Shown here: piece by piece, positions 56,629-64,000 of the stretch | How the letters are laid out: each line of letters opens with the position of its first letter | Position numbering within the stretch: position 1 is the first letter of the stretch | Origin: Bacillota bacterium | GTDB taxonomy: Bacteria; Bacillota_A; Clostridia; Lachnospirales; Lachnospiraceae | Reading direction: 5' to 3' | Length of the DNA: 64,000 nucleotides | Assembly (NCBI GenBank): GCA_023443625.1 | Contig: JAEZTQ010000093.1 | Coordinates: 1 to 64,000, forward strand | Notes under the pieces: generated by a model | Databases searched by the model: none | Told to the model about the DNA's origin: nothing | Seen by the model: only the letters and a program-made list of their open reading frames with translations | Position numbers and translations under genes: made by a program

Positions 56629-56856
56629 CTACAAGCTCGGCGGCTCAAGTGAAGCTGATTCCTCAGATTTATTATTGCTTTCCTCATCTCTTCCTACAAG
56701 ATACAAATTAAATAAGTCCATAACATCATTATCAATCATATTTTGAAAATATTTTTTTTGATAAGAGGAGGTTGCAAATACCTGCATCTGGCTATAATGA
56801 CATATTTCCTTGATTAATTTATGTATTACCTCTTTTGCCTTGAAATCATCCACCAT
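56629..56856 (-). CDS. Small conserved-looking hypothetical protein
   Basis: A 75-residue soluble protein beginning MVDDFKAKEVIHKLIKEIC, mostly helical and ending in an acidic, Ser/Glu-rich tail. It is not recognised. The ATG at 56856 follows GGGAGGT by six bases, which makes it a credible gene; a longer frame upstream has no such site. It lies between GH113 and GH2 in the mannan locus, but there is no evidence that it takes part. Confidence 0.55.
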   Translation of the reverse strand: MVDDFKAKEVIHKLIKEICHYSQMQVFATSSYQKKYFQNMIDNDVMDLFNLYLVGRDEESNNKSEESASLEPPSL

Positions 56857-57099
56857 TAAAATACCTCCCACTTTATGAATAGGTAAAGTCTTTGTATTAA
56901 GCATTTAAATAGGTACAATAATTTATATCAAGGTTTTTATAATATTATTACTAAAAAACTTTAGTCCACCACAAATTCAATGTATATAGAATCTATGGCG
57001 GACCCATTATAATTTATGCAAACTTCACAGTTATACATTTGCTACTGCTTGATAGTATCAATATTTTCGTATCTAGAAAAAGCATGAATTATCATATTA

Positions 57100-58077
57100 T
57101 TAATCCAGGGTTTCAATTGCATACCATTCTTTTAATACCTGTTCAGCTTTTTTCAGATGAATATTAAATCCTTTATCCATCTTCGCTTCTTCGGTAGTCT
57201 CATATATTTCTACACTCCAGTCCCACCAAAAGGCGCCCGCAAACCACGGCTCATCATGACATACACTGAGACATGAATCATAAAAATCAGATTGTTCCTC
57301 TTCACTCCAGGGAAGTTCCTTATGGGTAAAATCCCAAGGCATCATGGCACATCCCTTGGCACTGCGACAGCCTATCTCCATAAAGATAACTTCTTTGTTA
57401 AACTTCTTACTTAGTTGCTGCATCTTTTCAGAAACCTTCCTCCAGGATAGTATCATATCCTCCTTCGTAACGTTAGGCTTCTTTGCAACTTTATAATAAG
57501 CACTGGTACCTATATAATCAACAGCATCAAACCAAGCCACATCACCTTCTCTGCCGTGATTAGCATTATATACAAGAGGTCCCTGATAGATCGTTCTTAT
57601 TTTAGCAATTAAATCTCTCCAATGCTTCTCTTTTCTCTCCGTACCGCTCATCTCACATCCGATGCATAACATCTCACAACCAGTATCCTGGGCAATCTCT
57701 GCATAGTGACAAAGGAAGGCACTATAGTGATCAAACCATTCATTCCAGTAACAGTCCTCTTCAAACATATTCATGTCCGGAAAATTAATCAGTGCCCGCC
57801 ACATCCCATCAGAGCAATTAATGACTGGCTTTAAGCATACTTTCACTCCGCGTTCATGGGCTCTATTTATGGCAAATACAAGATCTTTCTCTGTAATCGT
57901 AGTACGGTAATCAAAATATATCTCTGTCGAAGAGAAGCTTTTCTGATTAACATGAAAAGCCAGACACATCCAATTTATTCCCAAATCAAAGAGCAAATCC
58001 TGGGACTTTATTGCCTTCTTGGTACGATAAGCTCCCCTTTTTGACATCCATCCATAGGTAAATCCTTTAATCCACAT
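57100..58077 (-). CDS. GH113-like beta-mannanase/mannosidase
   Basis: A 325-residue TIM-barrel glycosidase. The opening KGFTYGWMSKRGAYR, the acid/base Glu in LCIGCEMSGTE and the nucleophile Glu in VIFMEIGCRS, together with FAGAFWWDWS, match GH113, a clan A family of beta-1,4-mannanases. No signal peptide is present, so it should cut imported manno-oligosaccharides in the cytoplasm. The start codon has only a weak AAAGG upstream. Neighbours are a GH130 phosphorylase, GH26 mannanase and esterases. Confidence 0.82.
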   Translation of the reverse strand: MWIKGFTYGWMSKRGAYRTKKAIKSQDLLFDLGINWMCLAFHVNQKSFSSTEIYFDYRTTITEKDLVFAINRAHERGVKVCLKPVINCSDGMWRALINFPDMNMFEEDCYWNEWFDHYSAFLCHYAEIAQDTGCEMLCIGCEMSGTERKEKHWRDLIAKIRTIYQGPLVYNANHGREGDVAWFDAVDYIGTSAYYKVAKKPNVTKEDMILSWRKVSEKMQQLSKKFNKEVIFMEIGCRSAKGCAMMPWDFTHKELPWSEEEQSDFYDSCLSVCHDEPWFAGAFWWDWSVEIYETTEEAKMDKGFNIHLKKAEQVLKEWYAIETLD

Positions 58078-58211
58078 ATTTTAACCCATACCTTTCACAA
58101 GCTTCTAAACTAGTTTATCCATCCTCTTGATACATAGTTTTAATCTTGTTCAGCCCCAAGAGTAACATTCCCTTGCCATACATTCCAATAACAAGCATAT
58201 CAATATGATTA

Positions 58212-59339
58212 TTATGCTGTTATCACAGAAGCCAGATAAAACTCCTTATCCTTAATAGCCTCTGTAATAATTATTTCCACCCTATGTTTACCGGGAGGGC
58301 CATCGATCATAATATCCTGAAGGAATAGTTTGTCTCCCCAGGTCTCATCAAAGTTGGCATCTAAAATAACTATATTATTCTCATCCCCATCAATAATAGC
58401 TTTTGCAATGGGAGCTGGATGCTCTGCATATTTACGATATTGTACTGCTATCATAGTCCCTTCTACTTCAAATCGGATTAAGCTGCCCGCCTCCAAGGCA
58501 GACCAGCCATAGCAAAATACATCCCATACTCCCTGTTTTTCTCTTTCATCCTTATAAAAACCTTTTAAAAAGGGATTGGAATTTAAGCAATATCTGCGAG
58601 AGGAGGAAATAAAGCGATTTTTCGTCAATGGTTCAACTTTCACTGTATAAATATCCATAGGAGCATTCTCTATAATTGTGAAATAAATCTTATCAAGAAG
58701 ATTTGTGATTACCCCAGCTAATAATTTATGTCCATAATCATTAGGATGTAAATTATCCCCACTGATCTCCTCCTTTAGCATAATACCTGTTTCAATCATA
58801 TGATAAATACTATCCTTCATGCTTACGATTGGTAAATCATAGTATACACCAATAGGATTATGTATCCCTTGGGCATTATCACCGCTGTCATAACACACAT
58901 TATTAAACATAAATAATGCAGGTTCATTGGGATAAAGGAGTATCTTTCGAATAAGCCCTTCAAAGGTCTCTTCAAAGAGCTTATTGTCCTCATCATTAAC
59001 ACTAAATTCTACAAAGACCATATCAGGTTCATATATAAGAACATCCTGTTCTACTCTGGCTATTCCAAACTTAGAAGTAGTGGCTCCCACACCGGCATTA
59101 AGATATTCTATGCTACTCTTTGGAAATCTCTTTTTCCACCACTCATATACTTGGTAGGCATAACAGGTAGATGGCATGGAAGACGCCGCACCGGCGGTTA
59201 TAGAACCGCCGATGAATGCAACCTTAATAGTTTTTCCAGACAATGCCTTGTCCATAACACCTTTCATTCGGGATAGATTACCGACATGAATTATACCTCT
59301 GTCATATACTTCCTGCAATTTAATAGAATCCAAGTTCAT
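58212..59339 (-). CDS. SGNH/GDSL-type carbohydrate esterase
   Basis: A 375-residue esterase with the four SGNH blocks: Ser in FIGGSITAGA, Gly in NAGVGATTS, Asn in EFSVNDED and Asp/His in DNLHPNDYGH. A C-terminal beta domain of about 130 residues follows. No signal peptide is seen. In a mannan locus the likely job is removing acetyl groups from manno-oligosaccharides, but the substrate is inferred from context only. Confidence 0.82.
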   Translation of the reverse strand: MNLDSIKLQEVYDRGIIHVGNLSRMKGVMDKALSGKTIKVAFIGGSITAGAASSMPSTCYAYQVYEWWKKRFPKSSIEYLNAGVGATTSKFGIARVEQDVLIYEPDMVFVEFSVNDEDNKLFEETFEGLIRKILLYPNEPALFMFNNVCYDSGDNAQGIHNPIGVYYDLPIVSMKDSIYHMIETGIMLKEEISGDNLHPNDYGHKLLAGVITNLLDKIYFTIIENAPMDIYTVKVEPLTKNRFISSSRRYCLNSNPFLKGFYKDEREKQGVWDVFCYGWSALEAGSLIRFEVEGTMIAVQYRKYAEHPAPIAKAIIDGDENNIVILDANFDETWGDKLFLQDIMIDGPPGKHRVEIIITEAIKDKEFYLASVITA

Positions 59340-59419
59340 GCCACCTTAATCCTCCATTGTAATAATTTTAGTATATGGAAAGCAACTATCAGCCCTCTAA
59401 TGGGGAATGCCTTACTTTC

Positions 59420-60442
59420 CTATAGCAATCCTATTGATTTATCGTCATCATAGGAGAAGTCATTTGTCTTAATATATGTAACTATCTCGTCAATTGTTGT
59501 AAAGGCTAAACCAACATAACTATCTGCTGCGCCATAATAGATTGCTATTCTACCTGTATCTGCATCAGTAAGAGCCGCACATGGGAATACAACATTTGGT
59601 ACAAAACCTCTTTCCTCATACCAAGCCTCTGGAGTCAGTATAAAGTTACCACATCTGTATTTAACCACAGAAGGATTATCCTTATCTAAAATACATGCTC
59701 CCATACTATATACATAGCCATTACAGGTTCCACTTACACCGTGATAGAATAATAGCCAGCCTTCACTTGTCTCAATAGGAGCAGCTCCTCCCCCTATCTT
59801 AAGAGATTGCCACCACTGATGATAGCCCCTACTCATAACATGTCTGTGTTTGCCCCAGTAGGTTAAATCAGGGCTTTCACTAATAAATACATCACCAAAA
59901 GGTGTATGTCCGCTATCACTTGGTCTTGATATCAGTATAAAATTATTATTAATCTTCTTAGGGAAGAACACGCCATTTCTATTAAATGGAAGGAAAGGAT
60001 TCTCAAGTCGTACAAACTTTTTAAAATCCGTAGTTTTTGCTAAGCCAAGAGCTGCTCCATAAAAATCAGTACACCAGATAATATAGTAGGTATCCTCTAC
60101 TTTAATTAATCTTGGGTCATAAGCATATCGAGGCATATATGGCTCCCCTTTTTCATTTTCAAAAGGTATCTTCTCTAAATCGTAATTCCAAGAGATTCCA
60201 TCCTTACTATAACCTAGATAAAGATGGGGAACACCATCTGTTTGCTCTCCACGAAAAACTCCAATAAACTCTCCATTATATGGTAATACAGCGCTGTTAA
60301 AAATTCGTGCCACACCCGGCATAGGATTTCTATCTATAATAGGGTTGTTTTGATATCTCCAAACAGGTCCTATACAATCCGCAGGTTTCTCCTGCCAAGG
60401 TATATTTGGTAAATTGCCTTCTAAAATCTGAAATTCGCTCAT
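59420..60442 (-). CDS. GH130 mannoside phosphorylase
   Basis: A 340-residue five-bladed beta-propeller enzyme. GH130 phosphorylases use phosphate to split beta-mannosides and give mannose 1-phosphate. Landmarks: GVARIFNSAVLPYNGEF, the catalytic Asp in PRYAYDPRLIK, and the phosphate-binding area with SRPSDSGHTPFGDV and WWQSLKIGGGAAPI. The sequence resembles the GH130 branch acting on mannosylglucose or manno-oligosaccharides; which one cannot be decided by eye. AAAGGAG precedes the ATG; it lies 25 bases after the mannanase gene. Confidence 0.88.
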   Translation of the reverse strand: MSEFQILEGNLPNIPWQEKPADCIGPVWRYQNNPIIDRNPMPGVARIFNSAVLPYNGEFIGVFRGEQTDGVPHLYLGYSKDGISWNYDLEKIPFENEKGEPYMPRYAYDPRLIKVEDTYYIIWCTDFYGAALGLAKTTDFKKFVRLENPFLPFNRNGVFFPKKINNNFILISRPSDSGHTPFGDVFISESPDLTYWGKHRHVMSRGYHQWWQSLKIGGGAAPIETSEGWLLFYHGVSGTCNGYVYSMGACILDKDNPSVVKYRCGNFILTPEAWYEERGFVPNVVFPCAALTDADTGRIAIYYGAADSYVGLAFTTIDEIVTYIKTNDFSYDDDKSIGLL

Positions 60443-60467
60443 TCCTTCTCTCCTTTAAACTAATTAT

Positions 60468-62117
60468 TTAATTTCCATAGGTTTTTAGATCTGGTAGTTC
60501 ATCTAATGTTATTACTCTATCGCTAGTGTATACCTTCTTTAACATATCAGCCTCTGTATATTGCTCAGATAAAGTATAGGTACCGTTCACCGTTACAAAG
60601 TCCCCCTCCCATGTTCCAAAATAAGACCACATTGCATTATCACGAACTGCTAATTCCGGATCAAAGAGACAACTATTTTCGGTCAATGCTATCATCTTCT
60701 TACTACTCTGCCACTCTGATAATTCATGAAATTTGGCAGCTTGTGAAGTATAAACCTTTTCACCGGGATAAATATCCATACCAACAATATCCACATATTC
60801 ATCCCCTGGATACCAATCTTTATTCTGCCCATTCCAGACCCAAATCAGATTGTGCAAATTATGATAATTTGTTAGCCGATCATAAAGTAACTGGTAGAGC
60901 TTAATATAAGCCTCTGCCCCTGATGCTCCCCACCAGAACCAACCTCCGCTGGCCTCATGAAGAGGGCGCCACAAAATGGGAATGTCTGCTTTCTGAAGTC
61001 TCAAAAGCTGAACCGCAATTGCATCTATATCCCTTACTAACAGATCATATCCTTCCTGATCTTCACCCTTCATAATCTTATCCAGATTTATGGTAGTGCT
61101 GTCTGCATAAAAGCCTTTCCACCAGGGACTTCTATCACTATTGATTAGATAGGGTTCCGGTGCATTCCAGTGCCAGCAGAAGGTTACAATCCCACCCTTT
61201 TTATCAAAAACCAAGGCATAATCCACGTCATATCCTATGGAACCATTGGCAGCTCTAGAGGGTGTATATTCTATTAAGTCTAAACCTAGCATTGCAGGAT
61301 ACTTGCCTGTAGCTTCTTTGATAGCTTTAAATTCAGATCCATGGATTCCTAAATCTCCGTATTGGCCGGATATTATATATTCCCCATACATATCCGTTAG
61401 ATATTTCATTAAGCCTTTAGCCCGATCCGTTGCCATAGGATCAGATAATTCATAGGATACCTCATATATGGATGTATCCATAGGCGCAGAAGCAGTTATT
61501 ATTAATTTATCTACCAATACCCACCCCCAACTCTTCGTCATCTGTATCTCATGCTCCCCACTTGTAAGATATACATTACGCAACATGGAATCAGTAAAAT
61601 CATCTTTATCAACAATGGATAGGCCAATATTTTCTCCATCCAAAAGAACATTATTTTCTTTATATTCTGTATTGGCTGCACTGACAAAATTGAGGTCATA
61701 GGCACCGTTACCAGGGACAGTAACCCGAAAGGTAATCGTATCCTTATCCGTTTCAATTCCTGTTAAATAACCTGTCCCGGAAAAGCCCTCCTTTGTACCT
61801 TCCACTTTAATATTGCCCGTAAATTCTGCCTCTTCAGCTTCTATTACTACTTTAAAGTTCGGGTCATAATTAACATCTGTTTCTTGCGCTGGTAATTTCT
61901 TAACCTTATTATCACTTGCCTCCATATTCGAGGTAATCGAAGGAAGAATTGTAACCTGATCTCCAATATCACCAGCTTTATCCTCCTCTGATTTATTTCC
62001 AGTAATAGTGTTCGATATATTCTCTGTAATCTTGTCATCCCCAGCTTTACTACAGCCTGATAGGGAAAAAACAGTTAAGAAAGATAGAATGATTATTGTT
62101 AATACTAGTTTTCTCAC
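60468..62117 (-). CDS. Secreted CBM35-GH26 beta-mannanase lipoprotein
   Basis: A 549-residue lipoprotein: signal ending FSLSGC (Cys about 22), a Ser/Thr/Glu linker, a CBM35-like binding module at about 88-210 (FKVVIEAEEAEFTG, then GEHEIQMTKSWGWVLVDKLI), and a GH26 catalytic domain with acid/base Glu in LWRPLHEASGGWFWWG and nucleophile Glu in IALTENSCLFDP. It cuts mannan or glucomannan at the cell surface. Translation starts at GTG 62117, five bases after GGAGG. It shares a short control region with the divergent CE2-like esterase. Confidence 0.92.
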   Translation of the reverse strand: MRKLVLTIIILSFLTVFSLSGCSKAGDDKITENISNTITGNKSEEDKAGDIGDQVTILPSITSNMEASDNKVKKLPAQETDVNYDPNFKVVIEAEEAEFTGNIKVEGTKEGFSGTGYLTGIETDKDTITFRVTVPGNGAYDLNFVSAANTEYKENNVLLDGENIGLSIVDKDDFTDSMLRNVYLTSGEHEIQMTKSWGWVLVDKLIITASAPMDTSIYEVSYELSDPMATDRAKGLMKYLTDMYGEYIISGQYGDLGIHGSEFKAIKEATGKYPAMLGLDLIEYTPSRAANGSIGYDVDYALVFDKKGGIVTFCWHWNAPEPYLINSDRSPWWKGFYADSTTINLDKIMKGEDQEGYDLLVRDIDAIAVQLLRLQKADIPILWRPLHEASGGWFWWGASGAEAYIKLYQLLYDRLTNYHNLHNLIWVWNGQNKDWYPGDEYVDIVGMDIYPGEKVYTSQAAKFHELSEWQSSKKMIALTENSCLFDPELAVRDNAMWSYFGTWEGDFVTVNGTYTLSEQYTEADMLKKVYTSDRVITLDELPDLKTYGN

Positions 62118-62177
62118 AGCAGCCTCCTTAAGTAATTTTTTTATTTCTTGTAACTAAATGTAAATTTTGTTGTATAA

Positions 62178-62206
62178 TTGACAAACCATATTTTTCTTAA
62201 TATACT
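62178..62206 (+). promoter_or_regulatory. Promoter of the CE2-like esterase gene
   Basis: TTGACA (62178-62183) and TATACT (62201-62206) separated by exactly 17 bases, the best consensus promoter in the window, about 38 bases before the start codon. The mannanase gene diverges from the same 126-base region. Confidence 0.7.
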
Positions 62207-62243
62207 CTGTTTAATATTAATTAAGGAAAAGGAAGTATATGCC

Positions 62244-63320
62244 ATGACGTCTTTTGATTTAAATAGGAATGAACAATTTATATCACCTGAGCATACCGGC
62301 TTAGTTTATACAGGAAGAATTGATTTCTCTAATCCCATTACTCCCTGCTTTGTATATGCAGGTAGTCAGGTTCGTTTTCGTTTTCGAGGTAGTGACTTTA
62401 AAATTATCGCTCGTAATTATCATTCTTACTTTGATAATTATCTTGGTTATGTAATTGATAATACCCATGAAGGTAAAATCAAACTAGAACAATCGGATGC
62501 AATATCCCTATTGTCCATCTCGACTCAGTTAGAGGACAAAGAGCATGATGTCATATTATTTAAAAGACAGGATGCCTGTCATTATTTTGACTTTCTTGGT
62601 TTAGTAATAGACAAGTCCGCTGCTATGTTAGATAGTCCCCAAAAACCTATCAGACGTATGGAAAGCTATGGGGATTCTGTAACTGCAGGTGAAATCAGTG
62701 AAGCTGTTGATTACGTTGGTAAGGCTGATCCTGAGCATAATGGCGAGTTCTCCAATTCCTGGTACTCCTATGCTTCAATAACAGCTAGAAATCTGGGTGC
62801 CCAGCTACATAATAATAGTCAAGGCGGTATTGCACTCCTAGATGGTAGTGGTTACTTTCATGGACCGAACTATGTGGGTCTGGAAAGTACTTACGATAAA
62901 ATACGGTATAACACTCAACTTGGTCCCTTTACTCCATGGGATTTTGCTTCCTATACCCCCCATGTGGTTCTTGTAGCCGTGGGACAAAATGACCATCATC
63001 CAGAGGATTATATGGGTAAGGATCTTCAAAAAAGCAATCACTGGAAAGCTCACTATAAAGCATTTATCTTAAGATTACGAATGCTATATCCAAAGGCACT
63101 GATTATATTAAAAACCACTATATTAAACCACTCTCCAGCATGGGATGCTGCAATTGAAGAAGTAACTATAGGTCTTAGGGATCCCAAAATTGTACATTTC
63201 CTCTATTCCAACAATGGTTCAGGTACACCTGGTCATATAAGAATTCCAGAGGCCCAGAAGATGGCAGAGGAATTAACAGAATTTATAAATTCCTTTGGTG
63301 AAGCTATTTGGATGGATTAA
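62244..63320 (+). CDS. CE2-like acetyl esterase
   Basis: A 358-residue protein with an N-terminal jelly-roll domain (VYTGRIDFSNPITPCFVYAG, VRFRFRGSDFKI) and a C-terminal SGNH esterase domain: Ser in SYGDSVTAGE, GGIALLDG, Asn in VAVGQNDHHP and His in GHIRIPEAQ. This two-domain order is typical of CE2 acetyl esterases, which prefer acetyl groups on mannose or glucose units. The ATG at 62244 is behind GGAAG; a frame open 22 codons earlier overlaps the promoter. No signal peptide is seen, so intracellular deacetylation is suggested. Confidence 0.85.
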   Translation: MTSFDLNRNEQFISPEHTGLVYTGRIDFSNPITPCFVYAGSQVRFRFRGSDFKIIARNYHSYFDNYLGYVIDNTHEGKIKLEQSDAISLLSISTQLEDKEHDVILFKRQDACHYFDFLGLVIDKSAAMLDSPQKPIRRMESYGDSVTAGEISEAVDYVGKADPEHNGEFSNSWYSYASITARNLGAQLHNNSQGGIALLDGSGYFHGPNYVGLESTYDKIRYNTQLGPFTPWDFASYTPHVVLVAVGQNDHHPEDYMGKDLQKSNHWKAHYKAFILRLRMLYPKALIILKTTILNHSPAWDAAIEEVTIGLRDPKIVHFLYSNNGSGTPGHIRIPEAQKMAEELTEFINSFGEAIWMD

Positions 63321-63339
63321 CACCAAGGGCTGCTATGGC

Positions 63340-63376
63340 TCCCACATAGATTTATATAATATAAATCTATGTGGGA
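63340..63376. terminator. Bidirectional terminator
   Basis: A perfect 16-bp stem (TCCCACATAGATTTAT paired with ATAAATCTATGTGGGA) with a 5-base loop lies 20 bases after the CE2 stop and about 70 bases after the stop of the convergent binding-protein gene. Confidence 0.8.
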
Positions 63377-63443
63377 ATATCATTTACAGCCTTTTATAGT
63401 TTAAAAGTGAAGCATTGATATACTCATCTTGTATTTTTCTAGT

Positions 63444-64000
63444 TTATTCGGCCTCATATAAGATATCTAAAGCGTTCTGTAATACAGGCTTTGAGGATTC
63501 CACTGCTTGGGCTACTGTATGGGTCTTATCAACACAAAGGGGCATAAATACAGTCTGACCAAAGTCATAGTAAGGAGTTAAGGCTCCCCACATATCAAAG
63601 ACTAAATTCTCATAGGTTTTGAACGCAAGATCCACATCCTCTTGTGTTTGGAAACAGCTTTCAAACCAAGTAGGATCATCTCTAAATGTAGTATCACCAC
63701 GATACCAATTGAAATATTCTTCCATGACTTGAAGTACCTGACCAGGTTCTTCAACGCCAACAGGAATCATATAATGCTCACCACCGGCAGGACTATAAAC
63801 TTTGCCATCTCCGCTAGGTCCTGCAGGGTAGGGTACTACATGAAATTCAAAGGGTAACTCTGTACCATTCTTAATAGCAGTTTCAATTTCCTGTCTATTT
63901 AACCATGCCTGACCATTCCAGAACATAACCTTACCAGAAGACCAAGCAAGTAAGTTGTCATCCCAGCTCTCTGTATTCCATGGTCTGGCAGACTTGTCAA
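63444..64000 (-). CDS. ABC sugar transporter substrate-binding protein (5' part outside window)
   Basis: The last 185 or so residues of a solute-binding protein. The frame stays open to the window edge, and NTESWDDNLLAWSSGKVMFW precedes the apparent internal ATG at 63926, so the real start is beyond 64000. Landmarks are HVVPYPAGPSGDGKVYSP and GGEHYMIPVGV, a common pattern in extracellular sugar-binding proteins. It probably belongs to the importer for manno-oligosaccharides made by the adjacent mannanase. Confidence 0.85.
   Translation of the reverse strand, partial: DKSARPWNTESWDDNLLAWSSGKVMFWNGQAWLNRQEIETAIKNGTELPFEFHVVPYPAGPSGDGKVYSPAGGEHYMIPVGVEEPGQVLQVMEEYFNWYRGDTTFRDDPTWFESCFQTQEDVDLAFKTYENLVFDMWGALTPYYDFGQTVFMPLCVDKTHTVAQAVESSKPVLQNALDILYEAE

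Overview
The window is AT-rich DNA of a strictly anaerobic, fermentative Firmicute, most likely a plant-polysaccharide-degrading member of the Lachnospiraceae. The evidence is a glycyl-radical (class III) ribonucleotide reductase, an F1Fo ATP synthase whose c subunit has a Na+-type site, a Na+-pumping decarboxylase beta subunit, a membrane pyrophosphatase, a corrinoid reductive activator, and two large glycan-utilisation loci. The genus cannot be fixed from this sequence alone.

Positions 1-7070 look like a mobile island. It starts with two genes resembling tnpB and tnpC of the Tn554 family. Next come an Abi-C family gene behind the scar of a deleted type I restriction locus (a broken Xre-type regulator joined to an HsdS-like tail) and a two-gene module of unknown function (integrase-like/zinc-ribbon protein plus a PD-(D/E)XK-like DUF3883 protein). 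It ends with a complete thymidylate synthase gene. Right beside it lies a second thyA whose last quarter is missing. The simplest reading is that the island inserted into the resident thyA and carries its own replacement.

Positions 7990-23740 are mainly core genes: nrdD with a fused glutaredoxin-like domain, hflX, a TPR lipoprotein, hppA, oadB with a 51-residue partner, an NlpC/P60 cell-wall hydrolase with a serine-repeat linker, a Zur-regulated znu zinc-uptake locus with two palindromic operators, and a 2-hydroxyacid dehydrogenase.

Positions 22130-34590 form one long minus-strand cluster: ABC sugar-binding protein, two permeases, YesM-type kinase, YesN-type regulator, a large GH106-like glycosidase, a DapA-family aldolase, a YhcH-family protein and the dehydrogenase. 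It looks like uptake and catabolism of one unidentified glycan. Positions 35245-44131 hold a Csp-like subtilase and the complete atpIBEFHAGDC operon. Positions 44631-54187 hold a reductive activator of corrinoid enzymes, a cytoplasmic GH26-like protein, a SulP transporter, a second-type FtsH and an LTA-synthase-like sulfatase.

Positions 54568-64000 form a beta-mannan utilisation locus: GH2, GH113, an SGNH esterase, a GH130 phosphorylase, a secreted CBM35-GH26 mannanase, a divergent CE2-type esterase and the end of another sugar-binding protein. Lipoprotein GH26 cuts mannan outside, esterases remove acetyl groups, and GH130, GH113 and GH2 finish the oligosaccharides inside.

Several genes are preceded by short tandem repeats or by hairpins that contain or mask Shine-Dalgarno sequences. 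This recurring leader architecture is one of the odder features of the window.
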